DNA of 64,000 nt from Limosilactobacillus oris (lineage in GTDB: Bacteria; Bacillota; Bacilli; Lactobacillales; Lactobacillaceae): the NCBI RefSeq assembly GCF_025311495.1, contig NZ_CP104398.1:868001-932000 (forward strand), given 5' to 3'. Below, one piece after another: positions 61,789 to 64,000 of this stretch (the first letter of the stretch is position 1; each line of letters opens with the position of its first letter). The notes below the pieces were generated by a model that worked only from the letters and a program-made list of their open reading frames with translations, searched no databases and was not told the DNA's origin. The position numbers were made by a program, and so were the translations under genes.

Positions 61789-64000
61789 TTATTGGTTGGC
61801 TTTGACTAATTTCTTTGCAGCTGGGGTCTTCACTTTCACCGTAATTTCGCCATGGTGGGCACCAACGGTCACGGTATCACCCGGCTTAATTTCACCATCA
61901 ATCAGGTCCGTGCTCAGGCGGTCTTCAATTTTATCCTGAATTGCCCGCCGGAGCGGCCGAGCCCCGTATTCAGGGTCGTAGCCTACCGCAGCGATCAGGT
62001 CGACTGCCGCAGGCGTGACTTTCAGACTAATCTCCTGTTCAGCAACCCGGTCACGCAGTTCGTTAGTCATCAACTTCACGATCTGGTGGAGTTCCTGCTT
62101 ATTTAATGAATGGAAGATGATGGTTTCATCAATCCGGTTCAGAAATTCCGGCCGAAAGTGCAATTTCAGCTGCTGACGAATAGCCCCCGCCATCGCGTTG
62201 TAATCCTGGCTCATGTCCCGGGCCCCGAACCCGACTTCCTTTTCATCCTGGAGCTGGGTCGCACCGAGGTTGGACGTCATAATAATAATCGTGTTCCGGA
62301 AGTCGACCCGGCGGCCCTTGGAATCGGTCAGGTAACCATCATCCAAGACCTGAAGCAGGAGGTTAAAGACGTCAGGGTGGGCCTTCTCGGCTTCATCCAG
62401 CAAGACGACGGAATACGGGTGCTGACGAACCTTTTCCGTCAGCTGGCCTCCTTCATCGTAACCCACATAACCGGGCGCGGCCCCAATCAGCCGGCTGGTG
62501 CTGAACTTTTCCATGTACTCGGACATGTCGATCCGAATCATGTTGTCCTCGGAGCCGAACATCGCCTCGGCCAATGCCTTGGCTAACTCTGTTTTACCAA
62601 CCCCGGTTGGTCCTAAAAACATAAAGGAACCAATCGGCCGGTTCGGGTTCTTCAAGCCGCTCCGGGCCCGGCGAATTGCCTTAGCAACCGCGTCAACGGC
62701 TTCGTCCTGGCCAATCACCCGCTTATGGAGGACCTTTTCTAAGTTGATCAGCCGGTCGCTTTCACTCCGCTTCAACTGGGTTAGCGGCACACCAGTCCAC
62801 TCGGCAACGACCTTGGCAACGTCTTCGCCGGTCACTTTGAGACGGTAGTGCTGCTCTGCCTGCCGTTCACTGACCCGGTCAGCCTGCTGCTCCTGCTTAG
62901 CCCGCAGCGATAATTCCTGTTCCCGCAGGTCTGCTGCCCGGTCAAAGTCCTGCTGCTCAATTGCTGCTTCCTTAGCAGATTGCAGTTCGGCGATTTGCTC
63001 GTCTAATGATGGCTTGCGGGTCTTCTTCTCCTCAGCATTGATTCGGACCATAGCTGCCGCTTCATCCATCAAGTCAATTGCCTTGTCCGGGAGGAAGCGG
63101 TCAGAGATGTAGCGGTCGGAGAGCTTAACAGCCTGTTCCAGCGCCTCATCAGTAATCTTGGCATGGTGGTGGGCCTCATAGCGTGGCCGTAATCCCTTCA
63201 GGATAGCCAGACTTTCTTCTGGGGTTGGCTCGTCGACCTGAACTGTTGCAAACCGCCGTTCCAGAGCTGCGTCAGATTCAATGTACTTTTGGTACTCGTC
63301 AAGGGTAGTCGCCCCGATTGTTTGCAGTTCTCCCCGGGCTAAAGCCGGCTTCAAGATGTTGGAGGCGTCAATGGCCCCCTCAGCACCCCCGGCTCCAATC
63401 AGCGTATGCAGCTCGTCAATAAAGAGGATGACGTGCCCGTCCGCCTGGATTTCGTCAATCACCTTTTTGAGACGGTTTTCGAATTCGCCCCGGTACTTAG
63501 TGCCCGCGACCAACGAACCCATATCGAGGACCATCAGCCGCTTATTAGCCAGCTCAGCTGGAACCGTTCCGGCCACCATCTCTTGGGCTAGGCCTTCAGC
63601 AATAGCGGTCTTCCCTACTCCCGGCTCACCAATCAGCACCGGGTTATTCTTGGTCCGGCGACTGAGGATCTGAATCGTCCGCCGAATTTCAGCATCACGC
63701 CCGACGACAGGATCCAGCTGCTGGTTCCGCGCCATCTGGGTCATGTCCCGAGCCAGCTTATCAAGGGTCGGTGTACCACTCTTGCGGTTGTTTCCCTGAC
63801 GGTTGGTTTGACGCCGGAGCTGGCTTTCCGCTACTCCTAACCGCCGCAGGGTCACCTTCCGAACCTGACGGGGCAAAACATCTAGGCTAAAGAGAATCCG
63901 CGAAGACAGGACACTCTCATCCGCAATCAGCGCCAGCAGCAGGTGTTCAGTCCCAATTTTGAGGGAGTGCATCTGCTGGGCCTCCTGACCAGCCAGGGCC
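61789..64000 (-). CDS. clpC: ATP-dependent Clp protease ATP-binding subunit ClpC (5' end beyond window)
   Basis: About 736 residues of a Hsp100 unfoldase that feeds proteins to ClpP. The frame stays open to the right edge: [12 protein letters not shown] precedes [15 protein letters not shown], so the Met at 63972 is internal and the first part of the N-domain is missing. Two AAA+ modules are complete, with Walker A GEPGVGKT and GPTGVGKT, and Walker [11 protein letters not shown] and [13 protein letters not shown]-like linker ([20 protein letters not shown]) lies between them, a ClpC/ClpE feature. The ClpP-loop region VGFGARD is near the C-terminus. No ctsR or mcsAB is visible in the window. 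Confidence 0.93.
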   Translation of the reverse strand, partial: ALAGQEAQQMHSLKIGTEHLLLALIADESVLSSRILFSLDVLPRQVRKVTLRRLGVAESQLRRQTNRQGNNRKSGTPTLDKLARDMTQMARNQQLDPVVGRDAEIRRTIQILSRRTKNNPVLIGEPGVGKTAIAEGLAQEMVAGTVPAELANKRLMVLDMGSLVAGTKYRGEFENRLKKVIDEIQADGHVILFIDELHTLIGAGGAEGAIDASNILKPALARGELQTIGATTLDEYQKYIESDAALERRFATVQVDEPTPEESLAILKGLRPRYEAHHHAKITDEALEQAVKLSDRYISDRFLPDKAIDLMDEAAAMVRINAEEKKTRKPSLDEQIAELQSAKEAAIEQQDFDRAADLREQELSLRAKQEQQADRVSERQAEQHYRLKVTGEDVAKVVAEWTGVPLTQLKRSESDRLINLEKVLHKRVIGQDEAVDAVAKAIRRARSGLKNPNRPIGSFMFLGPTGVGKTELAKALAEAMFGSEDNMIRIDMSEYMEKFSTSRLIGAAPGYVGYDEGGQLTEKVRQHPYSVVLLDEAEKAHPDVFNLLLQVLDDGYLTDSKGRRVDFRNTIIIMTSNLGATQLQDEKEVGFGARDMSQDYNAMAGAIRQQLKLHFRPEFLNRIDETIIFHSLNKQELHQIVKLMTNELRDRVAEQEISLKVTPAAVDLIAAVGYDPEYGARPLRRAIQDKIEDRLSTDLIDGEIKPGDTVTVGAHHGEITVKVKTPAAKKLVKANQ

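Overview
The window reads as the chromosome of a lactic acid bacterium. Protein content (GatCAB, CamS, EcfA1A2T-TruA, Xpt, GadC/GadB, DtpT-type peptide transporter), zinc-type S14, frequent TTG/GTG starts and GC-rich wobble positions point to a heterofermentative Lactobacillaceae of the Limosilactobacillus type. That assignment is by recognition only; no database was searched. Almost all core genes lie on the minus strand.

Layout. (1) 1-5.6 kb is an AT-rich accessory segment: the 5' end of a heavy-metal P-type ATPase, an intact IS30-family element, a DUF389 membrane protein, the C-terminal remnant of a large serine recombinase, and a small unknown gene next to an Mrr-type restriction endonuclease. 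(2) 5.6-11.6 kb is core: rlmD, then gatC-gatA-gatB-dagK. (3) 11.7-13.4 kb is a complete IS3-family (IS150-like) element that has split a long hairpin behind camS. (4) 13.4-21.5 kb holds pcrA-ligA-camS and a glucosaminidase-xpt-PurK-like cluster; the PurK-like protein appears to have lost its metal ligands. (5) 21.7-26 kb is rplM-rpsI and ecfA1-ecfA2-ecfT-truA. (6) 26-29.4 kb is a plus-strand gadC-gadB acid-resistance locus in which both genes are broken. It sits between rplQ and ecfA1, which are normally neighbours. (7) 29.7-43.9 kb is the S10-spc-alpha ribosomal operon, rpsJ to rplQ, including infA, adk, secY and rpoA, with a clear promoter upstream of rpsJ. (8) 44-48 kb holds a serine hydrolase without signal peptide, a POT peptide transporter and an NCS2 nucleobase permease. 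(9) 48-51.4 kb is the str operon rpsL-rpsG-fusA. (10) 51.4-64 kb holds a prepilin peptidase, a membrane protein with an AbrB-like N-terminus, rpoC-rpoB, a TetR regulator and the major part of clpC, which runs off the right edge.

Functionally the window is dominated by translation and transcription machinery: ribosomal proteins, RNA polymerase, initiation factor 1, EF-G, SecY, the amidotransferase that makes Gln-tRNA/Asn-tRNA, and two RNA-modifying enzymes. Several strong sigma-A promoters with 17-bp spacers are visible upstream of rplM, infA, rpsJ, rpsL and rpoB. The rpoB leader contains a textbook intrinsic terminator before the gene, so rpoBC may be controlled by attenuation.

The observations most worth following are the triple inactivation of the gad locus at a disrupted ribosomal synteny point, the putative rpoB leader attenuator, the PurK-like likely pseudoenzyme, the IS3 insertion in the loop of a hairpin, and the Mrr plus unknown-partner pair. 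I saw no CRISPR array, tRNA or rRNA gene.
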